From positions 1 to 21,408 of the IMG/VR virus record IMGVR_UViG_3300033816_000950: a stretch of DNA of 21,408 nt. One strand, given 5' to 3'. The stretch comes from a virus. The notes below the pieces were generated by a model. That model was not told the DNA's origin. It made no database searches and was given only the letters and a program-made list of their open reading frames with translations. The position numbers and the translations under genes are program-made. Shown piece after piece: positions 1-5,865 of this stretch. Each line of letters opens with the position of its first letter. Positions within the stretch are counted from its first letter, which is position 1.

Positions 1-796
1 CTTTTCTATTATGCTCATATCTAATATTTTCTCCACCATACTGTGATGTTTTTCCTTCCTGTATTTTAGGTACCCACAATAGCTCTTCTCCTGAAAGTCT
101 ATGCTGTAAATTATACAAATGCTTCTGCTCATTATGAGTCAAGAATATTACTTCAGCTTTTACATTATCAGTATTCCATTTATTAAAGGCAGAATGTCTG
201 TTGATTATATGAAACAAAAACTCATATTCTATAAGCCAATTATCATGAACTATTACTGGACTAAAGTTCAAATGAACTTCATATCCTGCTCTTAAAAACA
301 AGTATACAGCATTTAATCTTTCATCAAGAGAACTTGTATTAGGTTCAAGAACTTTTCTCCATTTCTCAGGCATAAGACTAAATCTTACTCTAATCTTACC
401 TTCTGGATTAAACTTCAATAAATCATGATTTACATACTTAGTAGCAAATGAACCCATAGCAAGTGGATGATCTCTGAAGAATGCAAATATCTTCTCCCAT
501 TCATGAAATTTAGCATGTAGAGCAAAGTCTTCATTACAAGAAATATCATAAGTAATATACTCTCCTGTTTGATTAGGTTTTTCTACTGTTGCAAAGTATG
601 CATGTGAATTAATCTCTGTCAGGATATCCATAGTATTGGTAGCTACAGAAAGTCCTTCCGGTTTGTGTCTTTTCATGTAGCAGTAACTACAATTATAAAG
701 ACAACCATGTCCAAAACTTGGTGAAATAAAGTCAGTACTTCTACCGGAAGGTCTAATAACCATAGACTTCCTAGTAACTTTTTCTACTACAGACAT
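1..796 (-). CDS. Radical SAM protein, spore-photoproduct-lyase-like family (3' end beyond window)
   Basis: The frame stays open from an ATG at 796 to the left edge, giving 265 codons, so the C-terminus is missing. Cys32, Cys36 and Cys39 form the CxxxCxxC motif (GHGCLYNCSYCY) that ligates the 4Fe-4S cluster in radical SAM enzymes. Downstream blocks (DISCNEDFALHA, FATKYVNHDLL, IRVRFSLMPEKW, HLNFSPVIV) match my recollection of the SPL-like family found in non-sporulating bacteria. Classical spore photoproduct lyase repairs a UV-induced thymine dimer, but the wider family has no settled substrate. An in-frame TAG lies just upstream of this ATG, and the preceding 21-codon ORF stops one base before it (TAA-T-ATG), which fixes the start. 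It is the last visible gene of the long leftward operon. Family call is solid, substrate unknown. Confidence 0.85.
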   Translation of the reverse strand, partial: MSVVEKVTRKSMVIRPSGRSTDFISPSFGHGCLYNCSYCYMKRHKPEGLSVATNTMDILTEINSHAYFATVEKPNQTGEYITYDISCNEDFALHAKFHEWEKIFAFFRDHPLAMGSFATKYVNHDLLKFNPEGKIRVRFSLMPEKWRKVLEPNTSSLDERLNAVYLFLRAGYEVHLNFSPVIVHDNWLIEYEFLFHIINRHSAFNKWNTDNVKAEVIFLTHNEQKHLYNLQHRLSGEELLWVPKIQEGKTSQYGGENIRYEHNRK

Positions 797-797
797 A

Positions 798-863
798 TTA
801 ATCTAGATTTCTATATATACAGCTGATTAGTGCTACATATATAAATTCAAATAGCTTTTTCAT
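798..863 (-). CDS. Possible 21-aa hydrophobic micro-protein
   Basis: An ATG two bases after the stop of the 73-aa gene opens a 21-codon frame (begins MKKLFEFIYVALIS). Its TAA lies one base before the ATG of the radical SAM gene. The frame fills the whole gap between two genes, and tight packing of this kind is usual in this operon. The peptide has two Lys residues followed by an uninterrupted hydrophobic run of about 12 residues, as expected for a single membrane segment. It could also be a translational coupling leader for the radical SAM gene. Only the geometry and composition support it. Confidence 0.4.
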   Translation of the reverse strand: MKKLFEFIYVALISCIYRNLD

Positions 864-865
864 GA

Positions 866-1087
866 CTATTCTATTTGTAAACTGTTCTCAGATAAAATCT
901 CCCGGATCTTATCTCTTAACTTTTCATAAGCTTCTTCTACTTCAGAAGGAAGTTGTTCATTATACTTAATTTCATTTCTCAAGTATTGGTCTAATTCCTC
1001 CATAGCATGTTTCCAATTCCAACCCTCTAATGCTACCTGAGCATCAGATGCAGCATCTTCATCTGAAAATTCAATTATTACTTTCAT
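866..1087 (-). CDS. Small conserved phage protein, unknown function (73 aa)
   Basis: The protein starts MKVIIEFSDEDAA, continues with a helical ELDQYLRNEIKYNEQLP block (about residues 31-47) and ends in an acidic amphipathic helix. The combination of a short beta strand, a YLRN.IKY block and a charged C-terminal helix recalls a small protein family common in tailed phages, whose function is not known to me. Its ATG is the final triplet of the 23-bp junction element at 1085-1107, one base after the TAG of the 58-aa gene. Its own end (positions 866-880) reads like a decayed copy of the same element. Confidence 0.75.
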   Translation of the reverse strand: MKVIIEFSDEDAASDAQVALEGWNWKHAMEELDQYLRNEIKYNEQLPSEVEEAYEKLRDKIREILSENSLQIE

Positions 1088-1107
1088 TCTATTCTGATTT
1101 AAAGGTT
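1085..1107 (-). repeat. Three-frame stop/start junction element, copy A
   Basis: On the minus strand the element reads AACCTTTAAATCAGAATAG, then A, then ATG. It is identical to the copies at 1263-1285, 1474-1496 and 1756-1778. Here the upstream 58-aa gene reads through it as (L)TFKSE and stops at the TAG, and the ATG starts the 73-aa gene. Confidence 0.95.
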
Positions 1108-1265
1108 AATTCTTGTGCTTTTGCAATTTGTTCTGTTAAAAATTCAACTAATATTTCGGTTTCTGTTATTGAAATCCATGAACTCCAACCATCTCTCTCA
1201 ATTTCAATTTCATTATCCGAATCAAGTTTATGGAATCTTATTCCTTTTACTAATATACTTTCCAT
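1089..1265 (-). CDS. Small unknown protein (58 aa)
   Basis: The ORF begins at the ATG of junction copy B and ends at the TAG of copy A. It starts MESILVKGIRFHKL, has an acidic alternating stretch (DSDNEIEIERDGWSSW, residues 15-30) that suggests beta strands, then a predicted helix (residues 35-52). Its last residues, LTFKSE, are encoded by the junction repeat itself and match the TFKSE end of the preceding 69-aa protein, so this shared tail is a nucleotide-level effect and not protein homology. I do not recognise the family. It lies between two similarly sized genes in the same operon. Confidence 0.7.
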   Translation of the reverse strand: MESILVKGIRFHKLDSDNEIEIERDGWSSWISITETEILVEFLTEQIAKAQELTFKSE

Positions 1266-1285
1266 TCTATTCTGATTTAAAGGTT
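1263..1285 (-). repeat. Three-frame stop/start junction element, copy B
   Basis: Identical over 23 bp to the other three copies. The 69-aa gene reads it in the same frame as copy A (TFKSE, then TAG at 1269-1267). The ATG at 1265 starts the 58-aa gene. The two bases before the element (GA) differ from the TT found in the other three copies, which marks one edge of the conserved block. Confidence 0.95.
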
Positions 1286-1476
1286 TCTAATCTGTTTACT
1301 ATTTTTTCAACAACTTTTTTATCCATTCCAATATATCTAAATGTAATATCTACATCTTGAACATCATTTAAAAAGTCCTTTTGTTGTTGTTCTGTCATTC
1401 TAAAAAACATCCATCCATTTTCTTTGTTTCTAATGACCATCCAAAGCATTTTAATAAATAAAAATTTCTGTTTCAT
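1267..1476 (-). CDS. Small unknown protein (69 aa)
   Basis: The ORF runs from the ATG in junction copy C to the TAG in copy B. The N-terminal third is basic and hydrophobic with many aromatic and Met residues (FLFIKMLWMVIRN, residues 5-17). The rest looks helical and charged, with a polar QQQKDFLNDVQD stretch. The C-terminal TFKSE is encoded by the junction element. Other in-frame ATG codons at residues 10 and 13 could be starts, but the ATG supplied by the repeat is preferred because all four copies end exactly in a start codon. Family not recognised. Confidence 0.7.
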   Translation of the reverse strand: MKQKFLFIKMLWMVIRNKENGWMFFRMTEQQQKDFLNDVQDVDITFRYIGMDKKVVEKIVNRLETFKSE

Positions 1477-1496
1477 TCTATTCTGATTTAAAGGTT
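1474..1496 (-). repeat. Three-frame stop/start junction element, copy C
   Basis: Same 23 bp. Here the upstream 87-aa gene enters in a second frame: its TAA at 1497-1495 uses the TAACC edge of the element. The rest is untranslated up to the ATG of the 69-aa gene at 1476. Confidence 0.95.
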
Positions 1497-1758
1497 AAAT
1501 ACTTTTTTTACTCTTTCTTGCTTTGACCATAATTTCATCAGGATGGAAAAAATAATCTAAGAAACATTTTTTAGAACAGAAGTGCTTTAACCTTGATACA
1601 GATGTCATAAGTCTAACTGAAGTATCAGTGTCCTGATTATTGTTATAATAATTCAAGTCCATTGTTATCCAATTATCTGGTACATCGTTCTCATTTCTCA
1701 AGCACTTTGTTTGTTTTTCATTAAGTGTACTACACTGATTACATTTGTAAACTATCAT
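1495..1758 (-). CDS. Small zinc-ribbon-like protein, unknown role (87 aa)
   Basis: Two Cys pairs, C6-x2-C9 (YKCNQC) and C61-x3-C65 (HFCSKKC) with a neighbouring His59, form a probable four-ligand zinc site. The second pair leads into a short helix (CFLDYFFHP), as in treble-clef folds. The ends are basic (KARKSKKS, residues 79-86). Zinc binding is inferred from ligand spacing only. Such small zinc proteins in phage early operons may bind nucleic acid or host proteins, but nothing here decides between these. It begins at the ATG of junction copy D and stops inside copy C. Confidence 0.75.
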   Translation of the reverse strand: MIVYKCNQCSTLNEKQTKCLRNENDVPDNWITMDLNYYNNNQDTDTSVRLMTSVSRLKHFCSKKCFLDYFFHPDEIMVKARKSKKSI

Positions 1759-1778
1759 TCTATTCTGATTTAAAGGTT
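1756..1778 (-). repeat. Three-frame stop/start junction element, copy D
   Basis: Same 23 bp. The upstream 133-aa membrane protein enters in the third possible frame (AAC CTT TAA), so its last residues NL and the stop come from the element. The ATG at 1758 starts the 87-aa gene. With copies A-C, all three reading frames of the element end a gene. Confidence 0.95.
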
Positions 1779-2171
1779 AATTTTCCAAGATCCAAGTAGT
1801 TCAGGATGAAAATGAGCTACAAATAACCATACAAGAATAGTCATAGATATTACACCATCTATCTTCTTAAATAATATCAAAGCTTCCCAGTGCTTATTTT
1901 TCTTAAAATATTTGGCCACAGGAGCTTGTAAAAGAGACAATAGAAAAATACCTAAGTATGCATACCATAGTCCACTAATAGCCATGCCTAAAATTAACCA
2001 CACAAGATAAATTGCTGAAAAACAACCACTTGCAAGTTTTATTGATTTCTTATCTTCATCATCATTTGGCAACATGTAAATTACTTTTACAAATGCTCTT
2101 GTTTTAAGAAACACCCACATTTCATACATAAAAGCTGCACCTATCATAAGTGCTAAAATAACATCTTTCAT
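1770..2171 (-). CDS. Multi-pass inner-membrane protein (133 aa)
   Basis: There are about four hydrophobic segments: residues 4-21, 48-68, 70-86 and 108-122. The short charged loop MLPNDDEDKKS follows the first segment and a basic KYFKKNKH loop precedes the last. It probably sits in the host inner membrane. The start codon overlaps the stop of the 64-aa gene by four bases (ATGA), which implies translational coupling. The size and topology would fit a superinfection-exclusion or holin-type protein, but no specific family is recognised and no lysis gene lies beside it. Confidence 0.7.
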   Translation of the reverse strand: MKDVILALMIGAAFMYEMWVFLKTRAFVKVIYMLPNDDEDKKSIKLASGCFSAIYLVWLILGMAISGLWYAYLGIFLLSLLQAPVAKYFKKNKHWEALILFKKIDGVISMTILVWLFVAHFHPELLGSWKINL

Positions 2172-2362
2172 AACTTCTTTTTTTGTTCTAAATAATCAAT
2201 AATAAAACCAATAGCAACAAGTATATTCATACCACAGGATGCTATTATTTCATGAATGTCCTCATATATAGTGGACATCAAATGTACATGACCAACCATC
2301 CAGAAAGGTACGGATAAGTTTTGACTTATCCATACCACTAGATATTTTAGAAAATGCTTCAT
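2168..2362 (-). CDS. Small membrane-associated protein (64 aa)
   Basis: The protein has an amphipathic N-terminus with many aromatic residues (FLKYLVVWISQNL, residues 4-16) and one clearer hydrophobic segment at about 44-57 (MNILVAIGFIIDYL), followed by a basic EQKKKL tail. It overlaps the next gene by ATGA and begins directly after the stop of the lipoprotein gene. The pair with the adjacent 133-aa membrane protein may act as a two-component membrane unit, which is inference from coupling alone. No family recognised. Confidence 0.65.
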   Translation of the reverse strand: MKHFLKYLVVWISQNLSVPFWMVGHVHLMSTIYEDIHEIIASCGMNILVAIGFIIDYLEQKKKL

Positions 2363-2815
2363 TTAATTTTTCATAAAGTCATATGCTAATGTAGTATTAG
2401 TCATTTTAAAACTATATGTATTTTCTGTACAATAACTTTCATTAATTCTAACTTTCATTAAAGTAGCTGCTTTAAAATCTTTTAATAATTCCGGCAATGA
2501 TTCAAAATCCCATGTAAGAAATATTGTTGTATTATCATTTGACTTATCTCCCGTTAAATGATATTTTTTATCAACACCATTTATAGTAAATACAATATCT
2601 ACAGATGGATAATCATCACAGAAGTAAGTATCTTGTATATAAAATACAATAGAACTATTTACATTTTCTAATTTTGCTAAACCATAATCATTAGATTGTA
2701 CATATGCAATTTTAAATGGATCATCAAAACCATTATTTATAGTTTTATAATTCCACTGAGCATTGATACATCCTGTAATCAATACTGCTAATATTAAATT
2801 AATCACCTTCTTCAT
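2363..2815 (-). CDS. Secreted lipoprotein-like protein (150 aa)
   Basis: The N-terminus is a signal peptide: MKK, a hydrophobic core (VINLILAVLI), then an ITGC lipobox with Cys16, the residue that would be lipidated. Cleavage after NAQ by signal peptidase I is an alternative. The mature part is beta-rich and polar, with Cys residues (CDDY and SYCTEN) that could form a disulfide outside the cytoplasm. It overlaps the upstream gene by four bases. Phage lipoproteins often block superinfection or alter the receptor, but that role is only a suggestion here. Family not recognised. Confidence 0.75.
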   Translation of the reverse strand: MKKVINLILAVLITGCINAQWNYKTINNGFDDPFKIAYVQSNDYGLAKLENVNSSIVFYIQDTYFCDDYPSVDIVFTINGVDKKYHLTGDKSNDNTTIFLTWDFESLPELLKDFKAATLMKVRINESYCTENTYSFKMTNTTLAYDFMKN

Positions 2816-3072
2816 TGTTCACTCTCTTTTTCTTGTCTGGCTTCTCCGTAGTGGGATGAGAACTTTTTCTTAGACTGTTCCACCTTGCTAATCTCTCCTG
2901 AATTTTCTGATTCAAAATTGATTGATCTAATTTCTTTTTGTTTTCTCTCATACTCTTTCCATTCAAAAATTTCTAACTCTTTCATTCTAGCAACATCTGC
3001 TATAGTCATACCTTCTGGTATACCTCCATTTGCTTCTATAATCTGTATACAGACTTCTTTCATTTTTCCCAT
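2812..3072 (-). CDS. Small charged unknown protein (86 aa)
   Basis: Residues 4-27 (from MKEVCIQIIEANGG to IADVARM) look like a compact helical domain and the remainder is a highly charged helix rich in Lys and Glu with no hydrophobic core, probably extended or coiled. The start at 3072 overlaps the previous gene by 13 bases. Met4 at 3063 is an equally good start and would reduce the overlap to 4 bases. The downstream overlap with the lipoprotein gene is also 4 bases. Function unknown. Confidence 0.65.
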   Translation of the reverse strand: MGKMKEVCIQIIEANGGIPEGMTIADVARMKELEIFEWKEYERKQKEIRSINFESENSGEISKVEQSKKKFSSHYGEARQEKESEQ

Positions 3073-3497
3073 AATACTAAACTTTTTTCTAAAAATAATT
3101 TGATAGTAGTTCTTATATCTTTATGACCAAGAATGGCACCTACTGCTTTTAGTTTCTTATAGAATTTTCCATCAAAATCTAATTCTACTCTCACAGATCT
3201 ACCAGTTTTTACATAAATGTCAATTACACTAAAGTCAAATGGAAATCTCTGAGCATATACATAAATATTCTCTTGATATGATTTATCTTGATGAAGCTGT
3301 AATACTAATCTTTTATTATAATTAATATTATGTCTCTTCATTCCAATAGCTTTGGAAATACCATGCTCTGACATCATAAATTTATAAGCAAGAATTCCAA
3401 TAAGATAACTTCTTTGGTCTACAAGAACTCTTTTTCTAGTTTTGTAGACAAGAGGTTCAAGTGCTTTTAGCACATCCTCTTTAGTGTAATCTTCCAT
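3060..3497 (-). CDS. Possible DNA-binding protein with HTH-like segment (145 aa)
   Basis: Residues 23-60 (VLVDQRSYLIGILAY... HGISKAIGMKRHNINYNKRL) read like a helix-turn-helix of the type in DnaA domain IV: a long helix, then a GISKAIG turn, then a basic RHNINYNKRL recognition helix. A central stretch carries short beta strands. The C-terminal AILGHKDIRTTIKLF (from about residue 119) resembles the LGH....T motif of tyrosine recombinases, but the catalytic Tyr is absent and the protein is far too short to be an active recombinase. Sequence-specific DNA binding is plausible. The family is not recognised with certainty. Confidence 0.6.
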   Translation of the reverse strand: MEDYTKEDVLKALEPLVYKTRKRVLVDQRSYLIGILAYKFMMSEHGISKAIGMKRHNINYNKRLVLQLHQDKSYQENIYVYAQRFPFDFSVIDIYVKTGRSVRVELDFDGKFYKKLKAVGAILGHKDIRTTIKLFLEKSLVLWEK

Positions 3498-3498
3498 A

Positions 3499-3777
3499 CT
3501 AAACTAAATCAAGTTCTGCTTCTTTTTCCTCAACTTTTTCTACTTCAGCAAATAAACCTTCTATAGGAAGGAATCTAGTTGCATCATAATATTCATAAGG
3601 AAATGATTTTTTAGACAACTGGACTTCTTTAAGTACAAGTCCCAGTTTACCTGGTTGTAATCCCATATTGACAACAGATACTACAGTATATACTATACCT
3701 TCTTCTATCCATTCTTCTACTGGAATCTTTGCAGGCTTTTTAGATGAATCAATGCAAATGACCTTCATATTCCTCAA
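3499..3777 (-). CDS. Small conserved Bacteroidota phage protein, unknown (92 aa)
   Basis: The MKVICIDSS start (Met4, position 3768) followed by IPVEEWIEEGIVYTVV, a QPGKLGLVLKEV strand and a YYDATRFLPIE block matches a small protein I remember from Bacteroidota phages and mobile elements, built like a small beta barrel. Its function is not known to me. Met4 is probably the true start because relatives begin at MKV. Either start overlaps the end of the ClpS-like gene (29 or 20 bases), so the two are likely translationally coupled. The C-terminal tail is acidic (EKVEEKEAELDL). Confidence 0.7.
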   Translation of the reverse strand: MRNMKVICIDSSKKPAKIPVEEWIEEGIVYTVVSVVNMGLQPGKLGLVLKEVQLSKKSFPYEYYDATRFLPIEGLFAEVEKVEEKEAELDLV

Positions 3778-4003
3778 TTTCTGTTATTAAATCTAATTCT
3801 TCTAAATTATTTTTTAATTCAAACATTTCAAGAAAATCACCAGATTTAACAGAACACTTACCTTTTTCATGAGTTATAATTGCACACTGTTCAGCTTGTA
3901 AAGGTTCATGTTTACAATACCTCATAAGACATGCAACTACATATAAAAAGTCATGGACATCATCATTATGCAATACTAACTTATGTGTTTTTGTATCTTC
4001 CAT
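3749..4003 (-). CDS. clpS: ClpS-like adaptor of the Clp protease (N-degron recognition)
   Basis: ClpS binds destabilising N-terminal residues and hands the substrates to ClpA/ClpC-ClpP. This 84-aa protein has the ClpS signature LVLHNDDVHDF (residues 9-19) and QAEQCAIITHEKGKCSVKSGD (36-56). Asn13, Asp14, Asp15 and His45 keep the exact 32-residue Asn-to-His spacing of E. coli Asn34 to His66, the pocket that holds the free alpha-amino group. The residue at the place of gatekeeper Met40 is Phe19. Only 12 residues precede Asn13 against 33 in E. coli, so the N-terminal extension used for delivery is nearly absent. That could make it a decoy that binds but does not deliver, which is inference. It is the gene after the helicase and overlaps the next gene. 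Confidence 0.85.
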   Translation of the reverse strand: MEDTKTHKLVLHNDDVHDFLYVVACLMRYCKHEPLQAEQCAIITHEKGKCSVKSGDFLEMFELKNNLEELDLITEIEEYEGHLH

Positions 4004-4032
4004 ATACTTCTAATATAAGAAAAATATTAGTC

Positions 4033-5127
4033 TTAATCTAATTTAACTCCAAAATCTTTCCACATTACTTTACTCTGATCAAATCCTTCTAAAGCTTCTT
4101 TAACCCATTTTTCATCTATTGTATCCATATAACATAAGATATGTACAATAGCTTTGTCATCTGGGTTTAACCGGAGTAACCTACCAATCCTCTGACTTGC
4201 TTTTCTCTCATTACCATATGCATGCATAATAATACCTTGTTTAAGATTAGGAATATTTACACCCTCATTTAACTGCAGTACAGTAGAAAGTTTATTAATT
4301 TTTCCTTCCTTAAACATTACAAGATTATCTTCAGATTCTTTATTACCACTATGATAGCTGTATTCACATAATCTGTCTGCTTGGGCTTGAGTATTAGCAA
4401 ATACAATACATTTAGTCTGTATACTATTCATTAAGATTTTAGTATACTTTTCTTTAGTAGGATATTCCATCATTGCTTTCATCCTCATAACTCTAAGTAT
4501 ATGCATGTTTCCAGATCCAACATCAATTCTTCTAGACCAATATATGTAATTAGACTCTTCATCTGTTACCCACTTTCTACCACCTTGGTCTACTACATAA
4601 TTTTTTTCTTTAGATAAATTTAATTGGTGTACTACTATTTGATAATCATTTAGTATTCCATTCTCTACAGCATCATCTGCTTTGAATGTATATACTACTG
4701 GACAGAATTCTTGCACTAACTTACCTTTCTCTGAATAATCACGTTTTGGTGGAGTACCAGTTAAACCAAGGATTTTACCTTTATATAACTGTAGAAACCC
4801 CCGGTGACTATCTAACAAACTATGAGCTTCATCCAAATAGACAGCATCATAATCATTAGGTACATGCTTATTCAAACTTAGATAAGTGGTAAATACCATT
4901 CTATCTAATAAATGTTCTTTTCCAAACTTTACAGCATCATCTTTCCAAGACTGAAAGATTGATCTCTTTGGAGCCACAATAAGACACTTCATTAGAGGTG
5001 TAGTATTATTCTCAATATGTGTAAGACCTACAAGAGTTTTCCCAACACCAGTTCCAAGAACAACACAACATCTCTGTTTACCTTCAGTTGCTTGTAATGC
5101 TTCTAATTGAACTTCATTTTTTGTCAT
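4033..5127 (-). CDS. DEAH-type superfamily 2 helicase/translocase (364 aa)
   Basis: Walker A is GTGVGKT (residues 25-31), motif Ia is VAPKRS, motif II is DEAH (99-102), motif III is TGTP (123-126), and motif VI is QRIGRLLR (312-319). Together they give two complete RecA-like lobes. An additional segment (about 165-215) sits between the lobes. At 364 aa it is compact for an SF2 helicase and carries no nuclease or extra DNA-binding domain. UvsW-like branch migration or unwinding in phage replication and recombination is the likely role. The HNH gene lies 4 bases upstream and the ClpS-like gene downstream. Helicase assignment is firm and the exact substrate is inferred. Confidence 0.92.
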   Translation of the reverse strand: MTKNEVQLEALQATEGKQRCCVVLGTGVGKTLVGLTHIENNTTPLMKCLIVAPKRSIFQSWKDDAVKFGKEHLLDRMVFTTYLSLNKHVPNDYDAVYLDEAHSLLDSHRGFLQLYKGKILGLTGTPPKRDYSEKGKLVQEFCPVVYTFKADDAVENGILNDYQIVVHQLNLSKEKNYVVDQGGRKWVTDEESNYIYWSRRIDVGSGNMHILRVMRMKAMMEYPTKEKYTKILMNSIQTKCIVFANTQAQADRLCEYSYHSGNKESEDNLVMFKEGKINKLSTVLQLNEGVNIPNLKQGIIMHAYGNERKASQRIGRLLRLNPDDKAIVHILCYMDTIDEKWVKEALEGFDQSKVMWKDFGVKLD

Positions 5128-5131
5128 AAGT

Positions 5132-5536
5132 TTATTTTAACCAATTCATTGTTCTTGCTTCTGTAGGATGAGCATGAATCCAATCATGACAATTCCTACA
5201 AACTGCTAACCAAGTACTTTGAACTAAGTAAAAAGCATCTCTATTAGACCCTGCATAGGTATGATGAATGTCTGTAGCCATATGACTACATCCATCCACC
5301 TTTACCTGGCAGAGATTGTTAACTAATAAATGTTTTTCTCTTAGTTTAAGATACTCTTGATCTTTCTTTTTTCTTTTAGAAGAAACCTGAGGGATTTTAT
5401 AATCAGTTGGTTTCTGTGAACTGTCACTATTAATGGCTTTTTGGCAACTCCAACAATATTTACAGTATTTGAATCCCTCATGGTTCTTCCATATCACGGT
5501 TTCCTTTTGGCAACCATCACAAGTTTTTAATTTCAT
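5132..5536 (-). CDS. HNH endonuclease with zinc-binding N-terminus (134 aa)
   Basis: The N-terminal part has C6-x2-C9 and a CKYCWSC cluster (25-31), a likely zinc ribbon. The HNH core follows: C76 and C83, the catalytic pair His91-His92 in TDIHHTYAGS, then CRNCHDWIH with Cys113, Cys116, His117 and His121. A basic KRKKK linker (54-58) joins the two parts. In Bacteroidota phages such free-standing HNH proteins may nick or cleave DNA for replication, recombination or packaging, and homing is also possible. It overlaps the 110-aa gene by 4 bases and precedes the helicase, so a joint DNA-processing role is likely. Confidence 0.88.
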   Translation of the reverse strand: MKLKTCDGCQKETVIWKNHEGFKYCKYCWSCQKAINSDSSQKPTDYKIPQVSSKRKKKDQEYLKLREKHLLVNNLCQVKVDGCSHMATDIHHTYAGSNRDAFYLVQSTWLAVCRNCHDWIHAHPTEARTMNWLK

Positions 5537-5865
5537 AATAGTTCTTCAGGAAACTCTACTTTTGTTTTAGTAGCCGCAGGTGTCTTTCCACTTCTAAATA
5601 AAGTTCTAAGACCATCCATAAGACCTGTAGCTAGATAACAATGGTGAATTATCACACCTTTTGGAATAACAATAAATCCAATTAAAGTTGTGTGGTATCT
5701 ATCTTCATTGTGTAACCAACTCAAACCGGCATTATAATAGTCATCTTTAGGGATGTATATAAGCCAATGAGTTTTTGTTTTCCAAATAACTCTACCTTGT
5801 AGAGCTTCTACTTTTGATTTATAACCTGGTTCTAAACCAGCTCTTCTGTCATAAAATGTTTTCAT
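5533..5865 (-). CDS. Unknown protein in the helicase operon (110 aa)
   Basis: The protein starts with a basic segment and continues with alternating strands (GRVIWKTKTHWLIYIP, residues 24-39, and TTLIGFIVIPKGVIIHHCYLA, 59-79), which suggests a small beta-rich domain. No catalytic motif is evident, although the paired His in IIHHC could bind metal. Four-base overlaps on both sides show translational coupling with the 165-aa gene and with the HNH gene. Family not recognised. Confidence 0.6.
   Translation of the reverse strand: MKTFYDRRAGLEPGYKSKVEALQGRVIWKTKTHWLIYIPKDDYYNAGLSWLHNEDRYHTTLIGFIVIPKGVIIHHCYLATGLMDGLRTLFRSGKTPAATKTKVEFPEELL

Noticed and set aside
1030-1275. Plus-strand ORF opposite the small junction-linked genes
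   Set aside because: It is an antisense shadow rich in Leu, Ser and Ile. The minus-strand genes are tightly packed and joined by the 23-bp element, so coding on the plus strand is unlikely. A similar overlapping ORF at 1115-1360 was dropped for the same reason.
2885-3103. Plus-strand 72-codon ORF
   Set aside because: Antisense to the 86-aa gene. Its composition (Ser, Ile, Phe runs) is what AT-rich antisense frames give.
3400-3497. The 145-aa gene as a tyrosine recombinase or integrase
   Set aside because: Only an LGH-like block is present. The catalytic Arg, Lys, His-x-x-Arg set and Tyr are not found and the length is less than half of an integrase.
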